This document shows positions 23,592-35,412 of a stretch of DNA of 64,000 nucleotides, piece after piece. This DNA is from Lateolabrax maculatus (Eukaryota > Chordata > Actinopteri > Acropomatiformes > Lateolabracidae), in contig CM062208.1 in assembly GCA_031216445.1 (NCBI GenBank), positions 3,694,501 through 3,758,500 on the forward strand, in the 5' to 3' direction. The number at the start of each line of letters is the position of its first letter. Within the stretch, counting starts at the first letter, position 1. The notes under the pieces are model-generated. The model was given only the letters and a program-made list of their open reading frames with translations, ran no database searches and was not told where the DNA came from. Position numbers and translations under genes: made by a program.

Positions 23592-24715
23592 TATAGTTAT
23601 ATTAATTAAAATAAGTTTATATAGTGTCATTTTTCTAGCTATGATAGTTTTGGAATTTCAACACGGACAATTTTTTAGTAGAAGTAGAAGGAAAACTTGA
23701 GCACAACTGTGCTTCAAAAAGTTCTGCAGCTGTGATAAATATAATGTCTCATATCTAACAGCTGAACCTTAACAAGCTCTAACTCAAGATGTGATTTGGA
23801 GTAGAGATTAGCGCTAAAGACAAGACTTACTTTCAGTTTTAAAGTGGAACTTCCTTTCACTTGATATTAACTTTAACTTACAGCTCCAGGATCAGCATCA
23901 GAGACGTGGGAGACTCGTATGTGTCCAACAGCGCCACCAGCTGGTGATTCTGTACATGTAGGAGGACGTCGGCCTCATGAGCCACCTGCTCCTTCTTCTG
24001 CATCTTCTTACTCACAAACTTAACCGCGACCTGAACAGAGTGAAAGTGATAATACAGATATGCTGCTGTTTGGAAAAAATTATTAATCACTGAAACCTTA
24101 AAATAAACAAATATATATAAATAATAAAAATCAACTGAATACTTATAAAACAAACCTCCATGCAATTTTGAATAAACTTAAAGTGCGTCTGGAAGGGCAA
24201 AAATAGGCCAAACGGCAATTTCAATTTAAACTGATGATACATTATAAAATGAATTAGATTTATGTCCTAAAATATATAGAATTAAAATAACATTTATGAC
24301 AAACAAAAACTTAATTGCAAAAAAGAACACATAAATAGCTGCAACTCAAAACACCTAAACACTTACCTGCAACCTGAACAGTGAAATGCAACACACACTT
24401 TGCAACAGCATCAGTTTAATCAATACAACAAGTCACACTGTCAGGGACGCCATACCTCTTTCTTTGTAGACTTGTTGAGACATTTTCTCACCACTGAAAA
24501 TCGTCCCCTGGTGAAAAGAGGGAGCAACGAAGACAAGAGAGGCTGATTAAAAAAAAACAGACGTACATCTCTTGCAACTCAAGTTTGTATTGTGGAAAAC
24601 ATCATTTTGAAAGTCAGTGATCTTGCGACTGTTTACCTTCCAATCTCACAGATCTCAGAGAAGGCCGACTCAAAGTTTTCTTTCCACTGGATCCCTGTTC
24701 CATCATATCCAGAGT
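22578..24715 (-). CDS. kalrn: kalrn C-terminal protein kinase domain exons
   Basis: Five exons: 24715-24637 (GYDGTGIQWKENFESAF to the glycine loop), 24507-24456 (GRFSVVRKCLNKSTKKE), 24030-23882 (VAVKFVSKKMQKKEQVAHEA to SPTSLMLILE), 23551-23413 (EDGRLLDYLVAHDELMEEKV to CRVAHLDLK) and 23135-22578 (PENIMVDLHSPTPAIKLIDL to the stop). Visible elements are the glycine-rich loop IGRGRFSVV, ATP lysine VAVKFV, a helix-C glutamate candidate, catalytic loop HLDLKPEN (HLD in place of HRD), metal-binding LIDLGDAV (DLG in place of DFG), FAAPELI and the ATDVWSVGVLAYVMLSG helix-F region. The C-terminal tail keeps LDTTRLATFI and DVRPI, as in human kalirin. Catalytic Asp, Lys and Asn are all present, so activity is plausible. 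The long plus-strand frame over the last exon is a shadow. Confidence 0.94.
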
Positions 24716-24924
24716 CTGGGAGGAGAAAGAAGACCGAAGGGTTAACTCCTTTCCATTTTCTGCACTACATGAGCTTTTTACAAGATACATCTTGTAAATA
24801 AAAACACTTTGGACGGAGCCAGCCTGGCTGTTTCCAGTCTCATCTCAGTCTTGCACAGAAAGCTAAAAAAAAAAAAAGAAGAATATTTCCTAAAAAAGTT
24901 TAAATCTTCCTGCAGGAAAAGAGG

Positions 24925-24983
<59 letters not shown>

Positions 24984-27900
24984 CCCACTTACTGCTGCTG
25001 GGCAGTGTGATCATATTTGAGGGCTCGGATGGCGGGCCGACCCCCCAGCGGTTGGACGCTCGCACTCTGAACTGATAGTGACCTCCGGGGATCAGAGTGT
25101 CGATCTGAACACACTCCTCTCTGCTGCTGGCCACCTGCTGCCACAGCAACGAGTCTGAGAGAGAGAGGGGGGGGCGGAAAGGTTTCATGTCTTTGAATGT
25201 TTCAAAAGCAAACAACACCCTGTATTTCCAACTGGTCCCACACACACACACACACACACACCTTCCTGTCTGTACTCCACAGTGTAGCTGCTGACAGCAC
25301 AGTGAGCGGATGAAGCCGGAGGCGGCCAGTGGACCATCACCGCCGTGCTGCTGGCCTCCTGGGCCACCGGTCTCCCAGGGGCTGCTGGGATACCTGCGCA
25401 AGACAGAAATAAACATACACACAGTCAGCAAACCACCGCAGCTGCTCTGCTTGGAGGTGAACAGATGGTGTAAATCACAAGGAAAAACTGATTTTGGAAA
25501 TTTAAATCCTGCTGTAGCATTACACCTCATTAACTGTCTAGTGCTGACCAGGGTTTGTTCTTTATTACTGTGAAATGCTCCTTTTAATCAAGGTTTATTA
25601 CCTTGCACTTTGATGGAGGCGGAAGAGGAGGCAGAGCCGTGGTCGTTAACGGCAACGCAGGTGTAGATCCCGGTATCCTGAGGCATCAGATTACAGATCT
25701 TCAGCAAGATGTCACCTGTATCCCTGGAGAGGGGGAGGACGAGGATGAAGAGGAGGAGGAAGGGACATAAGAAAAGAGAAAAGAAGAGATGGAGTAGAAG
25801 AAAGGGAGGAGGGAGGAACAGGGTGTAGGATGGAAGGAAAGCAGGCAGAAAAGGAGAATTTAACCCATGTGGGAGTCAGAGTGACTGTAGTCTGTATAAA
25901 ACATAGAAAACACCTGTGCACACGTGCACTCGGTGTTACCTGATGTCTATGGTGAAGCGGCTGTTGCTGGTCACTGGGTTCTGGTCGGGGCCCTTCAGGG
26001 TGACGGAGGGTTTCGGTCGTCCACAGACTTTACAACAGAGGACTACAGTCTCCCCGAAGGCACACACCACGTCTGAGAGAGGGACGAGGAACTCCGGAGC
26101 CACTGCACACAGAAAACAACAAAGTTATGGTTTAAATAAATGTACCTTATGTACCTTAATTAACTGAATATACTGTATATTATGCGATTTAAATGTGGAG
26201 AATGTGTACTTCAGAATGGAGCAAATACTCTTTACTGAGCCATGTAACACAATAGTTTGTGAATATGTTTTCATACTTTCCCATCATGTCGTAACAGCCC
26301 AGTATTATCTGTTTGAATTTGTCAACAACCTTTCCCTGAGCTTCACTCTGTAGTGGTATTTAAACACCAACAGATAACCAGCCACGTCAGGCCTATACTT
26401 CTGGCACAGTGTCGGCATACTTGGCTGTGTTCTGGCACTAGATGGATTAAATGTTATCCTGCTGTGGCTTATATGGCTGCTAGATTTGGCATTGTTCATT
26501 GGGGGTGTGGACTTGGGCCCAGTTAGCAGCCCAGCTTCATCATTGTTGTGTCATTCATTATTAGTTCTTTAATTCATTAAGTTATGTGGCATGCTGCAGT
26601 TATCAGACATGGATATTGTAGGTAGCTGAGGTGCCTTTTAAGAAGCCCATTAATCTTTTTGAATATTCACACCTCTTGGTCATATATGTGACGGTATGTA
26701 CAAAACCAAGAAACAAACAAACTGTATAAACTGAAGCTAAAACTAACGTATCAGATGACTTCATGTGTCTTTTACCTTCCTGGATGAAGTTTGGGTTGAG
26801 AAGCTGGAAAACAGATGAGGTCGAAGTTAAAGTTTAGGTTAGGTTTACTGTTCAACACAAAAAACAGTGTAACTGTATAATTTATATTTAAAAAAATGTA
26901 TATCTGATATTCATATTTTCTGTCCAGACCAAGATTCCAAGATGATATTTTGTTTTAGAGATTTTTGAAGTTAAAGAATAATCTGGTTTTATAATGTTGA
27001 TACACAAACTCCATGCAGTCTTTTTAACAAAAAAAACGTGTGCGCATGTACCTCCATGCCCGTCTTTGGGTCAAGATCATCATCACAGTCTGACTCATCT
27101 GAAGTGTGAATCTCCTGGTGGACAACGGAGGAGGAAGACAAGAGGAAAGTAGAAGAGTGGAAGACAAGAGAGTGAGGTGCAGGTTTTTTTCAAAGGGGGG
27201 TCAAGGGTAAGGGAGGAGGAAAAGGAACACAGAAGAAATCGGAAACAAAGCAAGAGAAGAACAAGGGAATAATGGGAGAGGAAATGAGGAAATAATGGAG
27301 AAGTGGATAAAGTTCCAAGAGAGGCAGAAAAGGAGAAAAGAACGGGAGGGACAAAAAGAAAGGAAGGAGGAAAGATACAAGCGAAAAAAGTGAAAAATCA
27401 TGTGATAGATTAAAGAAAGAGGAAATAACAGAAGTGGAAAAGGGAAGTGAGAAGAGAATAATAGGACTGTGTATGTTTACTACTCTCTGGCTAAAGAGAG
27501 GAAACAGTCGGCAGGGTTTCAAATGTCCTGAGCGGTAATTCCAGGTTCTGAAGAAACTTGTTTGTCTGATACTCACCTGAGAGCCATTTTGGTGCTTTAC
27601 ATCACCGCTTCGTCTTCCTCCCTATTTTCCTTTCCTTCTTAGGAAGAATGGCCTACCCCACACTTAAACAAGGAGCAATCAACCACTGCAAAGTGTTGAA
27701 GTCAAGTGCTTTTACAGTAAGTGCAATTCCCTCAGTGGCCCTTTATGCTGGCTCCAAGAAAGTTCCCAAACTCATATCTAGAAAAACAAAGTCACTGAAG
27801 CTTTTCCAAAAGAATGTGGCCCTTAAAAGCCCATTTCAACTGAAAGAAAGTTCTGTAACAAAAATATTAAGGCTTAAATGGAGGTGTAGTTTCTGGGCCT

Positions 27901-30900
27901 TTGTTGGATTGGCTTGTTCATTTCAACCTTTTTTTTTTTTTTTTTTTGATCCATTAAATTACATAGATGCCAGCAAGATGTAAATCCAAATTCTTGGCCT
28001 CAAAACATCAATGTCACAGACCCTACATACACTTTTATTTCTAAAAGTGTCTCTTGCAGGATCCATGTGCAGCTTTATGTGTTGATCCAAATAAAAACCA
28101 ACAGATTTAAATTAGACTGCTCTCCATTAGCTGGGCTTGTCCCTGTCTTTGACACTCATAGATGCACGTATACATATTTTAGAAGAGCTCAGCATACCTT
28201 ACTAAACCCTATTCACTGCCACTCATGTAGAAACCCTCTCAGGCTGGAGAGTTGCTAAGCAGAAGTAATTCATGTTTTTCATGCATTCATAAGAGGGGAA
28301 AGAAAAAGGAAATTGGTACAGATAAACAAAGGTTGTGCATGTAATGTTCATTTATGGTGGGAAGTCAAAAATGTCAAATGTGTTTTCCTCACATGGTGAA
28401 CTTTAGAGTTAAACTTTGTACTGTAGCAGAGATCCACTGATGTTATACACACAAAAACTTTTTTTTTTAGCTCCATAATGTTAGACCACTACAGAAGACA
28501 CTGGTTAATACAGCAGAGTAAAAACAAATTCAAACTTAAATTAATTAGTCACTGAATTCTACCTCTATCCATGCACAGGGAGGGAGAAATAAATCACAAC
28601 GCAAAAACACAAAAAGAAATCAGACTTTATTTTCCAATCAGTGCATTTGAGGGTTTGGGGTAAAACAAAAATGTTGAAATAAAACTTGCAGTGTTCTTCT
28701 TTAGTGGTTCTCAACCATCTAATATTTATATATTTTAAAACTGCATTTTCATTTCTAAGTGTTTTTTTTTCCTTGTTTAAACTGTCCCAAGCCATTTTAA
28801 ACCATGGGGGGAGGTTCACACCAGCATTTATATATCATGACATGTTGTAATAGTATTGTTGTGGATTGGTGGATTTAAAGTAAATCTACACAAACTTTAA
28901 CACGAAACTTTGCGCTGTAGACCTATTGCTACCCATCTTCATAGTGCTCACCATCCTGCTGCAGGTAACTATTGCTAGACCAGGCACTTAAAGGGATAGT
29001 TCAGATTTTTTAAAGTGGGGTAAAAGGTATGGCTTGGCACGCTCCCGGTTTGGAGAAGCAGGCAGCTGCACCGACATGGACGCTAAGCAATGAACTGCTG
29101 TGGACGGGGTCAGCAGAAAAACCTATTTCAGCCACCTAAAAAAAATTCAATTAGTCTAAGTTTACGCTGTATTTAGAATATTTTCAGCGCTTTACTTTGC
29201 CGTCAGACAGCTCTTTCCGACGGGGAACTGAAGCCGTTATATCGCCCTCTTGTTTGTGTTGCACTGACTATGGATAAGTACCTTAAACAATCCCACTTCC
29301 AAAAAATCTGAACTATCCCTTCAAGCTACAGGTCACAAAACAAAAGAAATTGATTTTGGTTTTATTGGATGCATAACTATAAATTAATTTAAGTGGCTTT
29401 TTATGCCTAAGCACTGTCAGCACAAGTCTAAATTCATGTCTGACGCAGGTTGAGAACCACTGCTGGAGGCAAGTAGAGACACAGCAGCTACTGTGTGTGT
29501 TTGTAGGTTTCCACACACACACATGCGCGCACACACATGGGTTAAGAAGTAAAAAAACAAAAAACAAGTGGGGCAGGTAGCAGGTGAGGGGTTTCGGTAC
29601 ACACATGACATCACCAGCGTGCGCCGTCGGCCTGCTTTACTCACTTTGCCCTTCGCCCTGGTGGCGGGGGAGGCGAGCGTGGGAGGGGGCGTGGTTTCTT
29701 TGGGCTTACGGAGGAGGCCATTCTCATGACCTCTGACCCCCACCGAGGAGACGTCCTTGGCTTCTGCGCGCTTCCTGGCACGCAGTGTATTCCATGACAG
29801 AGACTTCCTGTACGGTACAGGAACGGGAAAAACATCAAGCAGCCAATCAGAGAGAAGCTCAGCGGTGTCCAGCTTAGTCTGGCTGCAGAGGCAACATGGC
29901 GGTCAGGTCTCAGAACCCTCTGTAGCCATCGGGTGGTTGTTTGCTATAGACTTTGTGTGATGTCGTGTTTCATGAGATAAATACCTATTATGCATTAATG
30001 TCTATTCTGTCCCACTTCTCATCTTTTCCCATCTATTTTCATTGTATTTATACACACAAAGGGAATATAGACCAGGAAAAACACAGGTATGCCTAATAAT
30101 AATAATAATGATGGCGGGAGAAACAAATTCACGGACGGACATTACATTTCACATAATATTATAATAGAAACCCACTAGTTTATACTTTTTGAAGGTCATT
30201 TCACTAATAAAGCTTATTAATTTCATTCTTTGTCAGTTCACAGAATGTTTTCTGGCACGAAAATATCACGTTTAAATAGATTTCTTTCTTTGCATAAGCA
30301 AAACGCCTCTTGTTAATGAAGCTTTCTCTGCATCTGGATCCATTTCATCTCTGTCTCAGTGCTGGGACAGCGGCACAGTGGCTCTGTCCCGGAGCTGAAC
30401 TGGACGATGACAGGGACCCTAACAGCGGAGAGGCAACTAAAAAAAAAAAAACCCATTTGGACTGGCACTGTACCCCCAAAATGTGCCAGAAAGTCACTCC
30501 GGTGAACCAGCTGGCACAATATGAGAGCCCTGGAACTGGAACAGCTAAATGAAATGTAGCAAAATGTTATTAGATCCACCTATGTTTGACAAATCAAAAT
30601 GTCAGTTTCAGACTATTGATTGGAGCAGTATATTTTCTTGATAAATGTTTTTTTTTGCTACATTTTCAAACCTGATTCTTGAACAGAAAACAAAACTTTA
30701 GCATGCTACTATTTCAGCAGACTGACGAATATTATCACACTAGGCTGGTAAGTATGTACTGAGTGTTAGGATCAGTTATTCAGAGCTACTATATTAAACA
30801 CTTTAAAGGCTCCAGCACCATTATACACATGCAGCTCTGCCAGCCTCACAAAAATATGGAAGCCCATTTGTGCCAAAGTGTAAAACTTTCTCATAACTAT

Positions 30901-33900
30901 GACAAATGAGAAAGAAAATAATAAAATAATTATGAGATACTTAAAGATGATTCATATAACTATGAGATAAATATGCTTTCTCATAAATATGAGGTAATCC
31001 TTTATGAAAAATAACTGGTGTTAGATTTCTTTTTCTTTTTAAGGAGGCAGAAATGGGCTTTCATAAAAATAAGAATAAATGGTACATTGTATATCGTGTT
31101 AGAGTCAAAGCAGATCCAACGCTGAGGGAAAGAGGTGGAGAACTACTCCACTTCACATAAACAGACACTTGTTATAGTTCCTCATACATCCTGTATGCTG
31201 ACGTGAATCATGGCCATAATAAAATAAAATAAAATCTCTTTCCTCTGATTCTTCTATCATGTATATGTCAGTATGTCTGTACAGTCTAAATGTTTGCGTC
31301 CTCATGTGTAGTAGCAGAGGGTCCTGGCAGCGTCGCTGTTGCCTGAAGCTGCAGCCAGACTCTTCTGGTCCATTAAGGTACAGGAGAGGAAGGACAGAGC
31401 GACAGAACGACACTGGTCCGACTTTATTGAGACAAAGTTAGACTGGAAGAGAGAGCGAGAGAGAGACACAGAAACAGTAACATACTGTACCTTCCTTTAA
31501 CACAACCACAGACAACACTGTAACCTTGTAACATTTTTACGAATAACACCTGCAGTCCAACACAGTTGTGTTTCCTGAAGACGGATAATTCATTTATGTT
31601 CATTTATGTGTGAAACTCATTTACTGTTGCACATGAGCAGTGAAGAAAATGGTGGCAAAAACTATTTTCTTTAAAATAATGTCTGTATTGGATAAAATGA
31701 ATCCTGCATAAAAGTAAAGTCTTAACTGGTAGAAACTTATATTAGCCACTTCTTTGCCAACAACACTTTTGTCAAATCAGTAGATAAACTTAGCAGATTT
31801 GTTTCCAGTGCTCACATAATTCCTGTCAATTCGGCTTAACATAAAGCAGTTATTAGCTGTTAACACTTTCAAAGACACTTTCAAAAAACATTATAAAAAA
31901 TTGTCTATTGCAAAACTAACATTAAAGCAAAAGTCAGCTATTTCTGCATTTCTCACCATTTTAAACCTTTTATTGAATTGATATTTTAAGTTTGTATCTT
32001 CAGTGGAGTGTCAAACCGTTGGTTAGTAAAAACTGAAACCAAAAAAACGTTAAAAGAAATGTTACTACAATAACAACAAATACAAAAAGCTAAAATTAAC
32101 CATACAGGGAAAAGGTGCAGACAATAGTTTTATAGCGGTTGCTCTAGTGTTAGCAGGTGCAGAAACCTTCAGTGCTCTTTGATGTTTTCTGTATTTTGCA
32201 GTCATAAAATCTTAATAAATTAAACTTGCTTTATCTATTCACTTTAGTCAATTTTCTGCAGAGGATGCTCTATAGAAATAATATAACCTTAATAACTTCA
32301 CTGCTAAATCTCTCTCTCGTTTTAAACAGAAAGACTCACAGAAGTAGGCAGACTGCTCAGTTTCACGTTTGCTGTTGTAGTTTATTTACAAATATTAAAA
32401 ACTACAAACTGTTAATCATCTTCAGCCTAACGCAGAACAAAACAACTTCACCTTCACGTCGCTTTGCTAACTCATGCTCAAGTCCAAAATGTTTATTTTA
32501 CATATTAAAAAATACATTTAAAATCATTATTAGACTACCAACAGTACAATCCTGATGGTTGCCATTAAATGCAACATATTGCACAGCCTGACTTCATTCA
32601 TATTTTTTCTTATCTTAAATAGTGCAAATGGTTTTTTTTTTTTCTTTTTTTTTACAGGAATGTTCTAGAGCCTCAGTTGAAAAACCAAAATGAAGTTTGT
32701 ACAGTGAACTGCCGACATAACAAAATCAACATGAAGGAGGAAAAAAATCCAACTTTGTCCGTAAAATAATAATTAACAAGGCAGAAAAAACACAACAACA
32801 AGAGGAATAAACACAAAATTTCTGTAAAGATTGCCACAGACAACAAAATAAATCTTCTCCACTGCGGAGAAGGGGGCCGAGTCCACCTGAATGCCCCAGG
32901 TGAGTTTTTTTTATTCCAAAACAGTAAAAAGAAAAAAATATATATACAAAAAAACAAAACAAAAAATAGAAAAGCAGGGTGTTAGGAACTGAAATAATAG
33001 TCCGGTTTTAGCTCCACATGAGTGTCAAAGGTTTTCTCTCTCTGGTTTCCAGAGTCAGCTACAACTTACAAGATTTTCTATCCAGTCTATTTCTGTGGGA
33101 TAAATCCTCAGTACTCGTTTACGTGGAAAACGATCAGTGTGTGTGTGTTTGTGTGTGTTTTAGTTCAGTCTCAAGCCTGAAATCCATTTTCATGTACTGT
33201 GGTTTCCACAGAGCCGTCAAGTGACAATGGCTCAGGAATAAAACTGTCACTGAAGCAGCTTGATGAACAGTAAGAGGCCAGTTCTGTACCTTTTTTTTTG
33301 TTTTTTTATCTCCGAGGAGCAACAAGAGAAAGTCAGGAGTTAAAATACCAAAAAAAGTCTCCTGTGAGGTCCAACAGTTCGTTCTTACACGGGAGGAGGA
33401 AGACGGGGAGGAGGAGGGAAAGGATGTGAGGGGAGGAGGAGTTAGGAGGTGAGGGCAGAGGCAGTGAGCAGTTAGGGACTGGGGATGGGAGCTGATTCAA
33501 AAAAACAAAACAAAAAAACTAACAAAAATGGGTAAGCAGACCTTTTTCACCTCAATTCTCTCGTCCAATCCGAACGCTTGGTGTTTTTCGAGCCCAACCA
33601 GAAGTGCGTCTGTCTGCAGGTAAAGAAGTGCTGGGTGGTGGGGGACTTACTTGATGTTGTTGGCATCGGCCACCGCCGCTGAGAAGGAGGAAGTAGAAGA
33701 AGAGTCTTTTATGGACTTTGTGGGCGGGCCCAAGACGTGTCCCGGCACCCAGCCCTCCGCGGCCGGCGATTGGCTGTTGGCTGGCCGGTAAACAAGGTAC
33801 ATGTTCTGCTGATTGGTGGCCAAGATTTGGACGGTCTCTCCCTGACTGACGCAGATCTCGTTCTCTTTGAGCGCCGAGTAGTCCTGACTGACCAGCATGG

Positions 33901-35374
33901 TGGAGGAGACGCCGTTACAGCCGCCTTCTCTGTCCTGAGGGGGAGAGGGGAGGATGCCGAAAAGAGGAGAATACAAGAGGAGAAAAGAAAAAAACACAAA
34001 GAGGAGAAGAGTGGGAAGAGGATGAGGACAATTGAGGATAAGGTTAAGGTTTGTCTATGAGGGCTGGACAACAGTCCTGCTGGCTGTGACGCCATTACAG
34101 CTGACCCAAACCTGAGGAGGAGCAGAGGGAGGTCAGGACCGAGGAGGAGGAGGAAAAACAATGACAGAGTGTCAGCATTCTGTTCAGCGTTTCTTTTTAA
34201 AAAGCAGTCCTACAATTCAAAGTCTACACGACACAAAGAGTTTGATATCTGCTGCTGAGATTTCTGCTTTCAGTACGATGATGATGGATCTAATTTGTTG
34301 CTGCTGAAAATGTTGAAAGTGACAACTGAAGGACTCGACATGTTCAAGTTCCAGATTTCACTGCAAACATTGAGTGCGGTAGATTGGTTCCACAGTCCAG
34401 TAAATCGCTATCCACAACTTGAACCTTTAAATAGTTCTGGTGTTCATGGACGGCTGTTTGGCTAGAAAAACAACAGAGCCAATCAGAGCCTTCGTGGGCG
34501 AGATATCGTCTTCCTGAGCCAGACTGACGCAGCTATACGGGTTGTTGTAAATTGACTTACAGAAATAACAACTTTAATCGCCATGACATACTTTGGTGTT
34601 ATTTTAACTCATGACCAGAAAACTTTAAGTCTTGTTCTCAGGAACATTTCTCCCTTGACGAGGGTCAAGGTGCTTCGATGCAGAGCTTGGCAGGCTGTAA
34701 TTTACAGAGTGAGCAGAGCTGTCCGGCCTCCTGCAGACAGCAAAAGGTTTTCAGTCAAAGTAGGCCAGAAAGAGAACAGCTTGGTATGTATATATATAAA
34801 CCCACACAGTATGCTGCTACACCTGCAGTAGCCCAGTTTTTAACCTTGGCTTTTAGGGACAGGAAACAGACTTGCAGACAGCATAATGGGCAAAAAGTGT
34901 GCTTCATGCCCTAGTTCAGCTCCTGTCGGCTGCAGTCTACGGTCTGAAGTTAATGGCTAAGTCGAGACAATACTAGAGCGAAATGAAGACGAGCTGTGTT
35001 TCTCAAAGCCAGACCCTGAAAAACTCTTTTTCTTAATGCTGAAAAATTATGGAAAATCACAAATATCCTAAGAAACCTGAACAAATGACAAAAAGTGCCA
35101 AGTCAGCCCCCCCCCCATCATGTGTGTCCAGGCTGTTCGCAGGAACTCACCCTGGAGTCGAAACACGTCGTACCACCGTTGGAGGTAGACACTTTCATCT
35201 GGCTCCTCCCTCTCTCCGCCTCCTTCTCACCCAGGCCGACCGCCGAGGACGGGCGGCTGTGAGACGACATGGTGGGCCGGGTCCCCGAGGACGAGCGGTT
35301 TCTGGTCAGCGAGGAGCTGCTGCCGGCTCCGCTCCGCTCCCTCTGGTACTCAATGGGAGACTGGAGAGCTACAA

Positions 35375-35412
<38 letters not shown>

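Noticed and set aside
27579..27596. Possible 18-bp kalrn microexon (HQNGSQ) before a gtgagt donor
   Set aside because: The upstream sequence lacks a pyrimidine tract, and the flanking exons (29645 and 27114) already join in phase 0 without it.
33709..34161. 150-codon minus-strand frame rich in Arg and Ser
   Set aside because: It is an out-of-frame overlap of the SH3-2 exon plus its intron; the correct frame gives the SH3 domain.
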